Shown here in pieces: positions 9,227 through 20,799 of a stretch of 64,000 nt of DNA. Source of the DNA: Stipa capillata (Eukaryota > Streptophyta > Magnoliopsida > Poales > Poaceae); NCBI GenBank assembly GCA_019208055.1, contig JAGXJF010004867.1:1-64000 (forward strand), given 5' to 3'. The stretch's first letter is position 1. Every line of letters begins with the position of its first letter. The notes beneath the pieces are model-generated. The model had not been told where the DNA came from. It was given only the letters and a program-made list of their open reading frames with translations, and searched no databases. The translations under genes and the position numbers were made by a program.

Positions 9227-10379
9227 ATGACTCCTTGCGAGGTGTGCCAAGGCCTACGTTGTAATCGAAGGCGATCTTTACAAGAAGAGCACCTCCGGAG
9301 TTCTCCAGCGGTGCATATCTCAAGACCAGGGGAAGCAGCTGCTGCACGACATTCACTCAGAAGTCTACGGGCACCACGCGGCGCCGAAGTCGCTAGTCCG
9401 AAAAGCCTTTCGACAAGGTTTCTACTGGCCGATCGCAGTCTCAGATGCTGAGCACATTGTGTGCACCTGCGGGGATGCCAATACTTCGCCCGGCAGACAC
9501 ACTTGCCGGCTCAGGCACTCCAAACTATCCTGATCACGTGGCCCTTTGCTGTTTGGGGGTCTGGACATTGTTGGTTCCCTCAAGATGGCTCCCAGGGCCT
9601 ACACACATCTCTTCATCGCCGTCAACAAGTTCACCAAGTAGATTAAAGCCGAGCTAGTTGCCACGATCACTGCAGAGCGGGCCGTCGAGTTCTTTCTAAA
9701 CATTGTGTACCGGTTCGGCGTCCCCAATAGCATTATCACGGACAATGGCACTCAGTTCACTGGCGGTGCCTTCCTTCGATTCTGTGACGACTACAACATT
9801 GGCCTCAGCTTCGCCACAGTGGCGCACCCACGCACAAATAGGCAGGTTGAGCGTGTCAATGGTCTAATTATGCAAGGCATCAAACCTCAGATCTTCCAGC
9901 ACCTAAAGAAGTTTGCGGGCAAATGGGCAGTAGAGTTGCCCTCGGTGCTCTGGAACCTGTGAACTACACCTAACCGGTCAACCAATTACACCCCTTTCTT
10001 CATGGTATATGGAGGCGAGGCCGTACTGCCGACTGATCTGGACCATGGATCCCCGAGCATCCGTGCTTACGCTGGGGACCAGTCGGAGGAAGCAAGAGAA
10101 GACGCTGTTGACCAGCTTGAAGAAGCACGAGAAGTCATTTTCCTTAGGTCGGCAAAATACCAGCAGGGCTTACGATGCTATCACAGCCGGCACATACATG
10201 GGCGCGCGTTTACCGTTGGTGACTTGGTCCTGCGCCGAGTCCAGTCCAACAAGGGCAAGCACAAGCTCTCACCACGGTGGGAAGGCCCGTATGTGGTCGC
10301 TGAAGTACTATGCCCGAGGGCTTACTGGCTGAAGAATAAGGACGGTAACCTCATCACCAACGCCTAGAACATTGAACAG
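9227..10379 (+). pseudogene. Tat-like integrase
   Basis: The zinc-binding part is visible near 9340-9480 (HSEVYGHHAAPKSLVRKAF, GFYWPIAVSDAEHIV) but is damaged. The core begins near 9560 (GGLDIVGSL) and the second Asp is in SIITDNGTQF (about 9730-9760). The Glu is kept in NRQVERVNG, where family members normally read NGQVE. Stops lie at about 9640 (TAG after KFTK, Trp expected), 9960-9962 (TGA, Arg expected) and 10365-10367 (TAG, Trp expected). The C-terminal domain (FTVGDLVLRRVQSNKGKHKLS split, then RWEGPYVVAEVL) is recognisable to the end. Inactive. Confidence 0.8.
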
Positions 10380-10894
10380 CTACGTCGCTTTTATGCTTAA
10401 GCTTTGTACTTTCATATTTTAAGTATGGATAAATGAATAAATATTTCTTTACTCCATCTGAGCAACTCTTGGAGTTTCCGACTGGCCTGCTATGTACGCT
10501 CACGGCTACGTATAGTAGACACTCGGGGGCTACACCACACCGGGTGCACCCAAGAGCACTCGGGCTCTTCTCCTTCAACAATTATTTTAGTACTGTGTGA
10601 AAAGCTCGGCGTTAACTCTTTGTCTTCGATCGCCGGTCTACGCCACAACCCTGCGCTACACGGGAAACAGCTCACGGCTAATCTCTGTGCAATGGGGGCT
10701 ACGATGGGTCGGCAAGAGCACACACAAAGGGCTAACTTACACACGAACGAATTTTTACGAAAGAAGATATTAGTAAATATAGAACAAGTAAACCAAAAAA
10801 ATGCATAAGCAAGTTACACTCGGCCTTTCCGAGTACTTCAAATGTATATGGAACGGTTCACTCGTTTTATTCCTACTTCTACAGGACAACGCTG
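10380..10894. other. Spacer between integrase and antisense ORF
   Basis: No coding sequence is supported. It holds the first copy of a CTCGGGGGCTACACC-type motif (10522-10549) that recurs at 11773-11800 and 11872-11900. Confidence 0.6.
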
Positions 10895-11900
10895 TTAGCG
10901 AAGGTGTTCGCCGCACTGGACCTCCTCCATCAGCGCGGGGGCCTCTTCATCAGCGGTGTCGGCGGCAAGTCCTTCCCTGATCGCTCCCATGTCAAGCGAT
11001 GGATAATGGGACTTCACCACTGCAAGCGCCAATTGGGCTCCGGCCCGGGTAGATTCCTTCAGCAGAGTCTTCACCTGATCAGGCACTCGTTGAAGGCGCT
11101 CCACGACCGCCTCCGCGTGGTCCAGAGTCAGGTCGGCCTCCTAGAGGGTGTCGCAGGCCGTTCGAGCAGCCGCTTTCAAGGACTCGGCCATTAGATGCAC
11201 TTTTTGAAGGCGCGTCTGAAGCACTGCAAAGGCAACAAGGCTACGTCAGCAAGGTACTCTGCAGGCTCCGGCTGGTCAGACATGAGTCGGGGGCTGACCA
11301 GCGGCGGCATCCTGAGCTCTCTTCAGAGAGGACTCAGTGGCGGCCTTTTCCTCCTCAAATTGCCGAACATGAGCCCTCATCGCGTCAAGTTGTCCCTTGA
11401 GCTTGGAGGACTCGTCTTCAGCGGCTACAGAAGATGTTAGAAACAGTCAGTACAGCAAAAGCAGAAGCAACCAAAGACATTCGAGTTCATTACCTTGAGC
11501 CTGGGCAGCCTCGCTGCAGACATCCTGCTTCAAAGACGCAACCTCGGCCTCCCACACGATCACTTGCTCCTGTGTCGCGCGGAGGGTGCCCTTCAGGTTA
11601 TCCCACTCGGCCTTGCACTGGCCGAGTCGGTCGAAGGTGGGAAGCTTGTCTTGAAGAAACTCGGTCTTATCCCTAGACCTCTTGGTTAAATTGTGTAAAA
11701 AATGACAAAGGAAGTTAGCTACTCGGGAAAAATCATCAAGACCCTCCGCTCGATTCCATGAACCGAGTGGAGACTCGGGGGCTACACCCACTGGGTGCAC
11801 TGATCATGCCTGTAGTGCGGAATCTACAAGCTAACAAAGAACCTCCACCGACTGCTCCAGTCGGCCGGAGGCTCGGGGGGCTACACCCCAGGGGGTGCAC
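10522..11900 (+). repeat. Three dispersed copies of CTCGGGGGCTACACC...GGGTGCAC
   Basis: Copies at 10522-10549, 11773-11800 and 11872-11900 share CTCGGGGG(G)CTACACC followed, 2-5 bases later, by GGGTGCAC. All are in the same orientation, between coding pieces of the antisense ORF. The purine-rich core resembles polypurine tracts of Tat-type elements. Confidence 0.65.
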
Positions 11901-13575
11901 TGTCTGCGCACCCACGGCAAAAAAGTGAAGAAAACACAAAGACAAAAAACATACCTTCATCAATAGCTGAAACTTGCCATTTTACCAGTTGGCGCTCTCC
12001 TTCACAGTCTCGAGACCTTTCTTCAAGGTCTTCAACAACTCCAGGAGCTGGTCTCCGAGTTGGGTGGTGGTGCCTATTGCGTCCTCCCACTCTTCCAACT
12101 CTCGGACGTCATCGATCTCCTATAAGATTTCATCTCGCTTCGAGGGGTTCATCTGGCGGACCCAAAGCGACTGGAAGTCCACGTGGAAGCCCGGCGGAGG
12201 CGGGGGCACGCAGCCAACATCGATCTCCTCCACCGGCAGCACCAGGGCCCCCTTGGGACGCGGCGGGACAATCCACGCCGCCCCCCGACTGGGACCCGCC
12301 TGCTCGGTTGCAGTTGGAGCTTGCGCTCCAGCGCTGGACTCCTCCGGCTGATGGGCAAGCGGTGGGGTCGGGGGCACACCGTCCTGTCGGGAAGACTGCT
12401 GCAGTGAAGAAACGCCGGCGGCTCTCGAGGGAGACGACGGCCAGGAGTCCAACCCCGCCGTGCCTTCGCCTTGACCGGATCCCTGGGCACTCGGCTTGCC
12501 CCTTGGAATATCCCCCGTGTTCTTCGGCCTACAAAGGCAACCAGGATTATCGCTACTCTCCGCTATGATGAAGGGCAGAGGGCGCTCACTCAGTGACCTA
12601 CCCGCTGGATCTCGGCAAGTTGAAGCGCTTCTTAGGCCCCGGGGCCCGCTGTTCTGTTGTGGCAGTTGTTGGAGCCGCCGGCATTGAGGAACCTCCTTGC
12701 TCCTCGGTGGCGGCAGATGCCGCTGGGGCAGGATGGGTAGAGGAGCTGCCCTGTCCCCCTAAGGTGTCATCGATTGTTCGTTTCCCCCTCCTCCGAATGA
12801 GGGGGACCTCGTCTTCGTCCTCCTAAAGATCTTCCTCGGTGGCGGCGGCTGATACCGCTGGGGCAGGATGGGCAGAAGATCTGCCCTGTCCCCTCGAGGT
12901 GGCCTCAGCTGCTTGTTTCCCCTCCTCCGAATGAGGGGGCCTCATCTTCATCTTCCTAAAGGTTTTCTTCAGGTGTTACCACAGTCGGCGATGAGGCGTT
13001 GGGCTCCTCGACCGTGGCTGCTTTCCCCTTTGACGACTCGGCGTTGGCGGTGGAGGTCCGAGCCCTCTTCTGCGGCGGCTGCCTGCTGCATAAGCCGCCG
13101 GTGTACGGTGGTCGGTTCCAAGGCTCGTCCTCTGGGAAAGAAAACCTGGAGCTGAACCCAAAAAGATCCTGCAAAGTCAGATTACATAAACGAAGTCAGA
13201 ATATGACTCACTTGGTTTGGGGGGTTGGCTAAGCTAAGGGGCACCGAATGCCCGGAGGTGTCCAGGCTTGTGTCCTGAGTCATCAGCCTCCCGACTCGGC
13301 TCCACACTTCCTGCTCTGTAAGCACGTTGGCTGACCCTTAGCTTGGCGGGCTGGATCCGATACCTGACGAATGTCGAGACGACCCTAACTCCGGTAACTC
13401 CCGCCTAGAGCACTCAGGCGAGGTGCCCGCGAAGGACTTCAACCCCAGGGCGCTCCCAATCCTTTGGAAGCTCGACCCAGCTCATCTTGCTCTCGGGAGG
13501 CTGGCCCTCGAACCTCGGAAGCAAGGGCTCGAGGTTGGAGTAGTAAAACCACTCCGAGTGCCACCATTTGTTGGA
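10895..13575 (-). pseudogene. Tat antisense ORF, C-terminal portion (Transposase_28-type gypsy protein)
   Basis: Read on the minus strand from 13575, the sequence NKWWHSEWFYYSNLEPLLPR then WVELPKDWERPGVEVLRG matches the conserved middle of the so-called putative gypsy-type transposon protein. After a stop near 13430 come EQEVWSRVGRLMTQD (about 13290), a proline/charge-rich segment (12976-13174, FPEDEPWNRPPYTGG, KRARTSTANAESSKGKA) and coiled-coil segments (11447-11800 and 10895-11104; AEWDNLKGTLRATQEQVIVW). Coding stretches are separated by non-coding DNA that may be introns. Its function in Tat elements is unknown. It is interrupted at 13575 by a solo LTR; the N-terminal half resumes at 19423. 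Stops and shifts make it a pseudogene. Confidence 0.7.
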
Positions 13576-15079
13576 TGTGAGAGTCCAGTTTCAACTACTA
13601 GACCCCCCATGTACATCCTCGTCAGTCCAGGATCACGCTGACGGTACACAAGCAAAATGAATCACATTGCATGCATTCAACGTTAAAACTTAATTTGAGT
13701 ACGATATGCCACATGGCTTACAAAGTTCCATGTCTTAACGACATTATTACATCAGAGGAAACAACGGAAAAGCGAAGCGGCTCCATCCGTGCCACAGGCA
13801 ATTGACGGAGGCCACGCGACCTATTCTTCGGGTTCGTCATAGAAGAAGTCTTCATCGGCTCCTTTATCGGCATACTCTTTTGCATACCTCCACAACAAAG
13901 ACATGCACGATGAGTACTTCACGTACTCAGCAAGCCACCTGACGGCAGATGGTCCTACCATACTATATGCAAGGCTTCAAAGGAAGGCTTTATGGTTTAT
14001 TTGCATAAAGGCGTTTTTAGTTGAAATATTAGGGTAGATTCGAAGGCATCATTTTGACGTAAATCAATTTTATTATCAGGGGTATTTTCCAGCGTGTGGT
14101 CCTCGACCAACACATTCGAGCAAGGAACTTCCACCTTAGCTCGTTCATAGGTTCCATCAGCAAAGGGGTAGAGGGAAATAGCAAGGGGGAGAGGGACAGG
14201 TCCTTTTCATCAAGAATGAGTCATGTGCTATCCATAACAGTGGACATGGCTAATCGATTAGTTTATTACTCTGCAGAGTTTGTACACTTTACCCACATGA
14301 CACAATCTCGTCTTGTTGCCACTGACCGTCGCCAGCATAATACACACCCATCGGTGTACTGGCAGGGAGATTGTGATGAGGTCTTTAGCTAGATCATCCT
14401 AAGGTGTGACATGCCCACCGGGTCTGGCTCGGAGTCGAGAGTACATCCCCGCACTCCGGTCCCCCCATCTGTGCCGAGGGTCCTCGTAGCCACGTCCACC
14501 CCTTCTGCGGTACGGCAACATCGGCACCGAAGGCTGACTAACCTACTTGACCAAGCCAGTGCCCATATAGCATGTGGTTGTACTGTTGTCACAATTCTTG
14601 GGTTCATGACTTCGGCCTTATTCAATACGGACGACTAATGGCTTCTTCCTCTCACGAAGAACGACCATTGCTCCTTCATCACATGATCCAGCTGTTGCCC
14701 ACACCTTTTAGATGGTAAGTTTCACCCAGAGTAGAATAGGAAGAATAGAAAGAGAGGGAATCATCGGGCACCCGGTCCTAACTCAGCAAGCTCAATAATT
14801 TTCAACAAGGATCATCGATCCATAGATCATTCCTCTATAAAGGCAAATCAAAACAACCTAAAGAAGTATTTAAGCATGGCTAAGCATTTCTCTACTCTAT
14901 TCAGATAAAACCTATTAATCTACTCAGGGTATCAAGTATTCAGGGCGACAAGCGGAAAAGGTAAAAGTGTGTCAATCGACACGCTAGCTACTGGATTAAA
15001 ACAGCATGCATATTTGTAAATGATAAAATATTAATGACTTTCAAAAATATAGGATCAATTATGATCAAGAAAAGGAGGC

Positions 15080-16709
15080 ATGCCTGTTGGGGAACGTGCT
15101 ACGCAAAACAAAAATTTACCGCGCACAATCCACCCCAAGATCACTATCGAGGTGCAGGCAACGAGATCATACCTTCGACGATCACGTCAATGCAGCGGAG
15201 AAGTTGACCGATGTCGATGAAGTCCGCAGACTCCCGCAGCTAGGTTATACCTCCCAGCCGCGAGAGCGATCTCCTCGCGAATAGTTCGCCCGATCGAACG
15301 CCAAAGTATACGACGTCTCCGAGGTATCCACGCGTACCAGATCAGCGACACCGCAGTAATGTGTGGACCAGCACACAAGAACAGCGGGGATCTACGAGAA
15401 GGAGAAGCAGCAGCGCGCCGGCAGCTGTACTAGATCCAATCTAGAAGAGAGAGAAAAAGAAGGCTGTGGCCAATCTAAAGATGGCCGGCGTAGGGTTTAG
15501 GGCTGCTTCTGGGGCTGCCTGGATGCTCTTTGAGGTGTCCTGCCCCTCTATTTATAGGGGTTGGGGCAGCTCTCCCTAGGCAGGTGGAGTCCTACTCCAG
15601 CAGGGACACCCTGTTGGAGTTGGAGTCCAACTCCATTAGAACCTTCTAGAACCTTCCAATACTTTCCGGAACACTTCCGGACATCACCGGAACCATCCGG
15701 GACCTCCCGGAACACTTTCGAGATCATCCGAAACACTTTCGGAACCCTTCTCTCTTGTTCTCCATAAATCGTAGCATTCCTAAATGTCGCTAAAACGTTA
15801 AGCGTGTGACCCTATAGGTTCGAGTATATGTGGACATGTCCGGGACACCTTCCGGTCAATAATCATCAGCGAGATCTGGACACCCATAACAACTCCCACA
15901 TATCATCGAAGATTTTTATCGAGCGAACCTTGTATTGTCGCATACAATTCCTTTTGCCTCACGATACGTTACACAACCCGTGGCGAGACTTTGACGGTAT
16001 CCCTGTGATCAACTCCTTGATCACCATACCTAGTTATCCTCGTTACCGGTTTGTACTCTTTTCTCGTTTCCGTATTCCGGTATCCCCGTGACTAACCTTT
16101 TAGTCACAATACCTGGCCAGGCGATGCTGGACACCGTAATACCGAGTGGGCCCAGAGTGTATCTCTCCATCGCCGGATGGGCAAATCCCAGTCTTGACAT
16201 ATCTAGAACCACGATATACTTTCTGGTGTACCTGGAAGTCACCTTTATAATTACCCAGTTACGGAGTAACGTTTGATGACCCCAAAGCAACCATCCGGTA
16301 TCCGGGTCTATGATATTCTCATGGTCTAAGGACGCAAGTAAACGTTAACACATCATGAGAAGATACTGACAACATATTGACGAAGTGATCTCGCAATATC
16401 TCATAAGGGGGTCTATCCAACACCATTGTTACCCTAACAATGTGTTCCCATTATTGCCGGCATCCTTGTTACATTAACAATGCCCATGATCAGGAAAACA
16501 AGATCATCAATAATACATGAGCTAATCCAGAGGCCTGACTAGGGATCTGAATGGTGTTTATTATTCCACACATGCAATTAGGTTTTCCTCTGAATCTCAT
16601 ATTCAAGAACCAATGCAATTCTAGCATAGAACATAAACATAATCATGAACATGAAAATAGAATAATAACAACTTTATTATTGCCTCTAGGGCATATTTCC
16701 AACAATGCC
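15080..16709 (-). mobile_element. BARE/Angela-type copia solo LTR with ATGCC target duplication
   Basis: The LTR is 15085-16704 (1620 bp), flanked by ATGCC at 15080-15084 and 16705-16709. On the minus strand it begins TGTTGGAAATATGCCCTAGA, the well-known start of BARE-1/Angela/WIS LTRs of grasses, and ends TTCCCCAACA. A TATA box (TATAAATA on the minus strand) is at 15549-15556. A run of short GGAA/TTCC quasi-repeats (15655-15745) lies upstream of it. There is no internal domain, so it is the product of LTR-LTR recombination. It is nested in the larger solo LTR. Confidence 0.95.
15549..15556 (-). promoter_or_regulatory. TATA box of the BARE/Angela LTR
   Basis: TATAAATA read on the minus strand inside a CCCC...GGGG context, about 1150 bp from the LTR 5' end. 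This is where BARE-type LTR promoters start transcription. Confidence 0.65.
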
Positions 16710-16949
16710 TTCATGGTAGTACTCTCCTTCTTCAACTGCTTCGGATGCTGGATCGGTCTCTTCACTCCCTATCGTCGCAATGCAACGAACAAAGCAAATA
16801 AATAACCAATTCAAATAAGAATATCTCGGAAAGCAACACGAGAAGAAGCACGACGAAGGTAAGATGCGGGTAGAATGGAACGATGGCACGATAGCGTCAT
16901 CGCGAAGAAGATAGAAGCTAGGTCTTCTAAGATTGGTCATAACCATATA

Positions 16950-16953
16950 TAAC

Positions 16954-16983
<30 letters not shown>
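16950..16983. repeat. (TA)n microsatellite
   Basis: An uninterrupted run of about 15 TA units lies inside the large solo LTR. Confidence 0.9.
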
Positions 16984-16984
<1 letters not shown>

Positions 16985-18699
16985 TCCCTACCGGGTACTT
17001 TATACAAACATACACAACATACACCCTAACATGCTATTTATCATGAAAAAAGGTATGACCAATTCACAATTAACCACAAATAAATATTTAGGTGAATCCT
17101 AAATATTTATAATGGTTAACAACAGTAAGAATAAATTTAGAACATATAACCACAATTACACATGCATTTCTATTATTTTAAAGACTAGAATTCCATCCAT
17201 GAAGCTATTCTCTATCATTAGCATAAACTAATTAAGCATGGATCATCCTAGAATGTGTTAACAGTACCAAAACAGTACCAAAATAATATTAAAGCCATTT
17301 CTATCATTTCTAGTGTAACAATTATGTCGAAAATAATAATTAACATCAATAAATTATGCAAATGGGTTAACAAGATATAATACCAATTCTAGAGACATTT
17401 CATGTTTAAAAGTGTTCTGGAATTATATTTTAAGTAATTAAAAGCATTATTCCAAACATGAAATCTACTCTAAAAGCATGGTAAAACATTATTTAATTAT
17501 GTTAAATGGGTTCTCATGACTTGACACCATTCTAATAACATAACATGATTTATTGGGCACTGGACATGTATTTTTAAAGGCTAAAACAGATTTATAAAGG
17601 AAGTATTACTAATTCAGCATTTTAAATCAACCTAGAGCACACCCTGATTTTTATAGCTCAAACCACTGTAGGAAAAATGTTTTGGTTTACATGGTAAATT
17701 AGTACTAAGGTTCTCTGATCCTAGGCAAAAATTGGATATAAATAACAGAGAGAATTTCTATTTTTAATAATTAAAATAAAGTTTATTTTAATTCTAGGAA
17801 ATTCTACACAAGTCTAAAAATTATGAGAATTTATAGAAGTACTCCTTAGCATACTAATGATCTCTAGAAAAAAATAACTTCAAAATAATCATTTAGCATC
17901 AAGTTATCCCAAAATTTGGTCGAATTTCATCTAAATTAAAATATAACTTAACATCTAGCGGTCGGATTAAAAATCCGATCGCACCATTGGACTCGTGGGG
18001 TTCTAAAGGTTCTATTTTACTACTGAGATCAAAGATCAGACATGGTTTAGATAGATTCAAAATATTGGACAGAGGGATGGCATGAGGGCTGCTGAACATG
18101 AGCAAGTACTGTTCATGCGAGGTACTGTAGCAGTAGGGTTTTGGGATGGATTCAACAAATTGATGCATCAAGATGGATGATCTAGAGGCGAAATTAAATT
18201 GGGGAAAACATTTCATGTGTTGTTGGGAGCCCACCACAGAGAGGGATTGAAAGAAGGCACACCGAGGGTGAAGAAACGGAGGAGAGAAGAAGTTCGCTAG
18301 AGTTGGGGAAGAAGCTTGCGGTACGGTTGATGTATTGGATGAAGCTCGTGTCCACTTGCGGTAAGAGATGCACGTCGGCGTGAGGAAGCTCCTAGTACAG
18401 CGCCTCGGTGTGTGGTGCGTCGTAGTCACCGGAATTCCTCGCCGGAGTGGTCGCCGGAGTTGGAGAAGAAATGAGGAGGAGAAAAAAATTGGGAGAAGAA
18501 AACAAAGAGAAGAACCCATGGGAGAGGGCCCTTTTTATAGGGCATAGAGGAGGGAAGAGGAGAGGGCATAGGGGAGGAGAAGAGGTGCACTAGTGCTGGG
18601 ATTAATGGCGGAAGAAAAAAAAGAAGAAATCAACCAGCGGCGGGAAGAAAAACGGCCGACGGCGCGGCGCTGGTGCACGCGTGCGTTACAGCCGCATGG

Positions 18700-19090
18700 T
18701 GCCCACGCGTGCTGGCTGCTCAGCTGCAGCGGCGCATGGCTCGCCTGGCCGGCCTGCTGAGATAGCCCAAGGCGGAGGGGAGGCGGCCTGGTGGGCTGGC
18801 CTGGCAGCCGGCCTGCTGGCCCAGGCGCAAAGGGGAGGAGGGGCGGCCTACTGGGCAAGCCTGGCTGGCCCAAGGAGGCAGCCCAAGAGGGGAGGGGCGG
18901 CGGCCTGGCCTACTAGCCCAGGCGGGAGGAGGCGGCCTGGCCTTCGGGCCGGCCCAAGGGGAGGAGGGGGCGGCAGCCGGGTGGGCCGGGGCAGGCCGGC
19001 CCAAGAGGGAAGGGGCGGGAGGCCCCGGGTGGGCCGACGGGGAGGGCCGAGGCCCAGACGAGGCTCGATAGGGGGAAGAAGCGGGCTGCC
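18700..19090. repeat. GC-rich degenerate minisatellite in the solo LTR
   Basis: Words such as GGCGGCCTGG, GCCCAAGG and GGGGAGGAGGGG recur irregularly every 40-60 bp. The 141-residue ORF across it is compositional and not a gene. Confidence 0.6.
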
Positions 19091-19422
19091 GGCCCAAGGA
19101 GGTTAAAAAAACATTTTTAAATTATAAAAATTACATAAATTCAAATGAAGGCTTTAAAAATAGCAAAAGCTTCCCAAAAATTCTCAGAAAATTCCAGTAA
19201 ATCAAATTAGACATAAGGAACTCAATAAAAATATTTTTGGAGCAAATTTTCAAATGATGATCCACTCAAAATTCAAAAACAACACTTATTGCTCTCAAAT
19301 TAATTCATAGCCTTGAATTAATTTGAAATAAATCTAATTAAAATACACATAGGTAAATTACATAGTTGCACATCCTCTTCTCTTTAAAAAAAATTCAAGC
19401 CTGAAAAATCGAGGATGTTACA

Positions 19423-19966
19423 TTGGATGACTGGAATGGGATCTCAAGATAATTTTTGACAGCGCCAGCTCTCAACTGGAACCCGGCATCCCCTACTATG
19501 GCTGGCTTGTTTTACTGGGCTGAGGCTTCACGACAAAAAGATGTTTCCAAAGGGCGAAATGCGGCTCTATCCCTAGGAAACACTCGCACAAGGTGATGAA
19601 ACAAGCTACGTGCAGCATGCCATTGGGGTTGATGTTCTACAGCTCCAGCCCATAGAAATACAGTAGACCGCATAGAAAAGGATGGGCTGGAATGGAGAAT
19701 CCGCGGAAGAAAAAAGGAGCGTGGACAACGATCTCACCCGTGTTAGGGGTGGGGAAGTCTTCTCCATCGGCGGCTCGCCACTCGATCAGCTCCTTGGGAG
19801 GCAGCCCTCCCGCCTCCACCATGGCCTGTAGCTTCGCATCCGTCATCGTGGATTTCACCCATGGCGCCATTGGGTCAAGCGGGAAGCTCTCCTCGCCGAG
19901 CGTGGACCACGGTGCCGCATTCTCCTCCTCCTCAAACAGATCCGCCTCCACGATGATGGTGGGCAT
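19423..19966 (-). pseudogene. Tat antisense ORF, N-terminal portion (Transposase_28-type)
   Basis: The minus-strand reading starts at the ATG at 19966 with an acidic N-terminus (IIVEADLFEEEENAAPW). It then has FFFRGFSIPAHPFLCGLLYF, NPNGMLHVACFITLCECFLG and EPHFALWKHLFVVKPQ, the most conserved blocks of the grass putative gypsy-type transposon protein (Pfam Transposase_28 as I know it). A TAG at 19637-19639 falls where Gln is usual. The frame shifts near 19460 and then joins, across the solo-LTR insertion, to the WWHSEWFYY segment at 13575. Upstream on the minus strand is a TATA-like box, so the ORF may have had its own promoter. Confidence 0.78.
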
Positions 19967-20235
19967 TCAGCGGCGGCGGTCTGGATCTAGGGTTTTGGAT
20001 TCCCGATCTAGACGCGGCCAGCTAGGACGGGGGAGCAGATGCGTGGAGCACTACGCGATGGCGAGATGGGCACCACGCGGCAGCGTGATGGGCGCAGGGA
20101 TGATGGCGGCACGGTCTTGGTGTGAGGCGGCGCTTCTAAGCTTGCGGGACGCGGAGAAGGCGAAGAAGCTGCGGGGCGCTGAGAAGGCAAAGTGAGAAAT
20201 GAATTGGGGATAAAACGATTTCACCGTGCCTCCCC

Positions 20236-20248
20236 GTCTTATAAGGGA
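20236..20248 (-). promoter_or_regulatory. Putative promoter (TATA) of the antisense ORF
   Basis: CCTTATAAGACGG on the minus strand lies about 275 bp before the antisense ATG at 19966. This supports transcription opposite to gag-pol; it is inference from position only. Confidence 0.4.
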
Positions 20249-20297
20249 AGACAGCCTGGGCGGCGCGACATTTCCGCTTCCAGCGTCTGTTTGACCT

Positions 20298-20560
20298 AGG
20301 GTTTCAACGGTCGGAATCCAGGGGTTAACAGCCGTTTGAATACACCCCAAATAAAGAGCGACTGTAACGTGCCTCCAATGGGCCGCTAGTCGGTTACCGA
20401 ATAATTCGGGATCAAGGCGTTACAGTTCGAAGGGTTTCGATGGTTGACCTTCAGGGGTCCACAACCACTTGAATACACCCGAGTGAAGGGCGGCTGAAGT
20501 GCGCCTCCAGCAGGCCACTAGTCAAACACCGAACAACTCGGGGCCGAAGCACTAGAGTTT
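20298..20560. repeat. Diverged tandem duplication, ~132-bp unit
   Basis: Copy 1 begins AGGGTTTCAACGG at 20298 and copy 2 AGGGTTTCGATGG at 20431. They share AGGGGT, TTTGAATACACCC/CTTGAATACACCC, GTGCCTCCA/GCGCCTCCA and GGCC(G/A)CTAGTC in order. It lies between the antisense ORF promoter and the LTR. Confidence 0.75.
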
Positions 20561-20799
20561 GTGTTCTGGTTTTGACACAAATTCCGAGGGTATTTCCCCA
20601 TAGGGACACTAGCTGGACCTGAGCCACTCGGGAAACCAGGTACCACTCGGAAATTTGGTCGGGATTCATGGTATGCCCCCCCGCTGGGTCACTAGCCGGT
20701 GTCCATCAGCTAGAAATGACTGGATACCACCTGGACTTACCTGTTATTAGCTCACCTGCCATGATATTCCTGCCCTACGGGTGAATATTACTCGGCTTA

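Larger units (their letters stand above)
13571..19427 (-). mobile_element. Large solo LTR (Tekay/Del-like gypsy?) with TTGGA target duplication
   Basis: The element is 13576-19422. It starts TGTGAGAG and ends GATGTTACA, so it has TG...CA ends. It is flanked by TTGGA at 13571-13575 and 19423-19427. On the minus strand it begins TGTAACATCCTCGATTTTTC, a start common among chromovirus LTRs of grasses, has an AT-rich part, a GC-rich part, and a TATA-like CTATAAAAAG at 18531-18540 (minus) followed by an untranslated-leader-like stretch. No gag-pol lies inside. Removing the nested BARE/Angela LTR and its duplication leaves about 4.2 kb. It interrupts the Tat antisense ORF, whose coding sequence is continuous across the duplication. 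The family name is inferred; the boundaries are well supported. Confidence 0.82.

Noticed and set aside
12077..12568. 163-residue plus-strand ORF
   Set aside because: It lies opposite the antisense ORF of the Tat-like element and is a compositional shadow of it.
18681..19106. 141-residue Gly/Arg-rich ORF and its opposite-strand partner
   Set aside because: Chance ORFs in a GC-rich minisatellite within a solo LTR.
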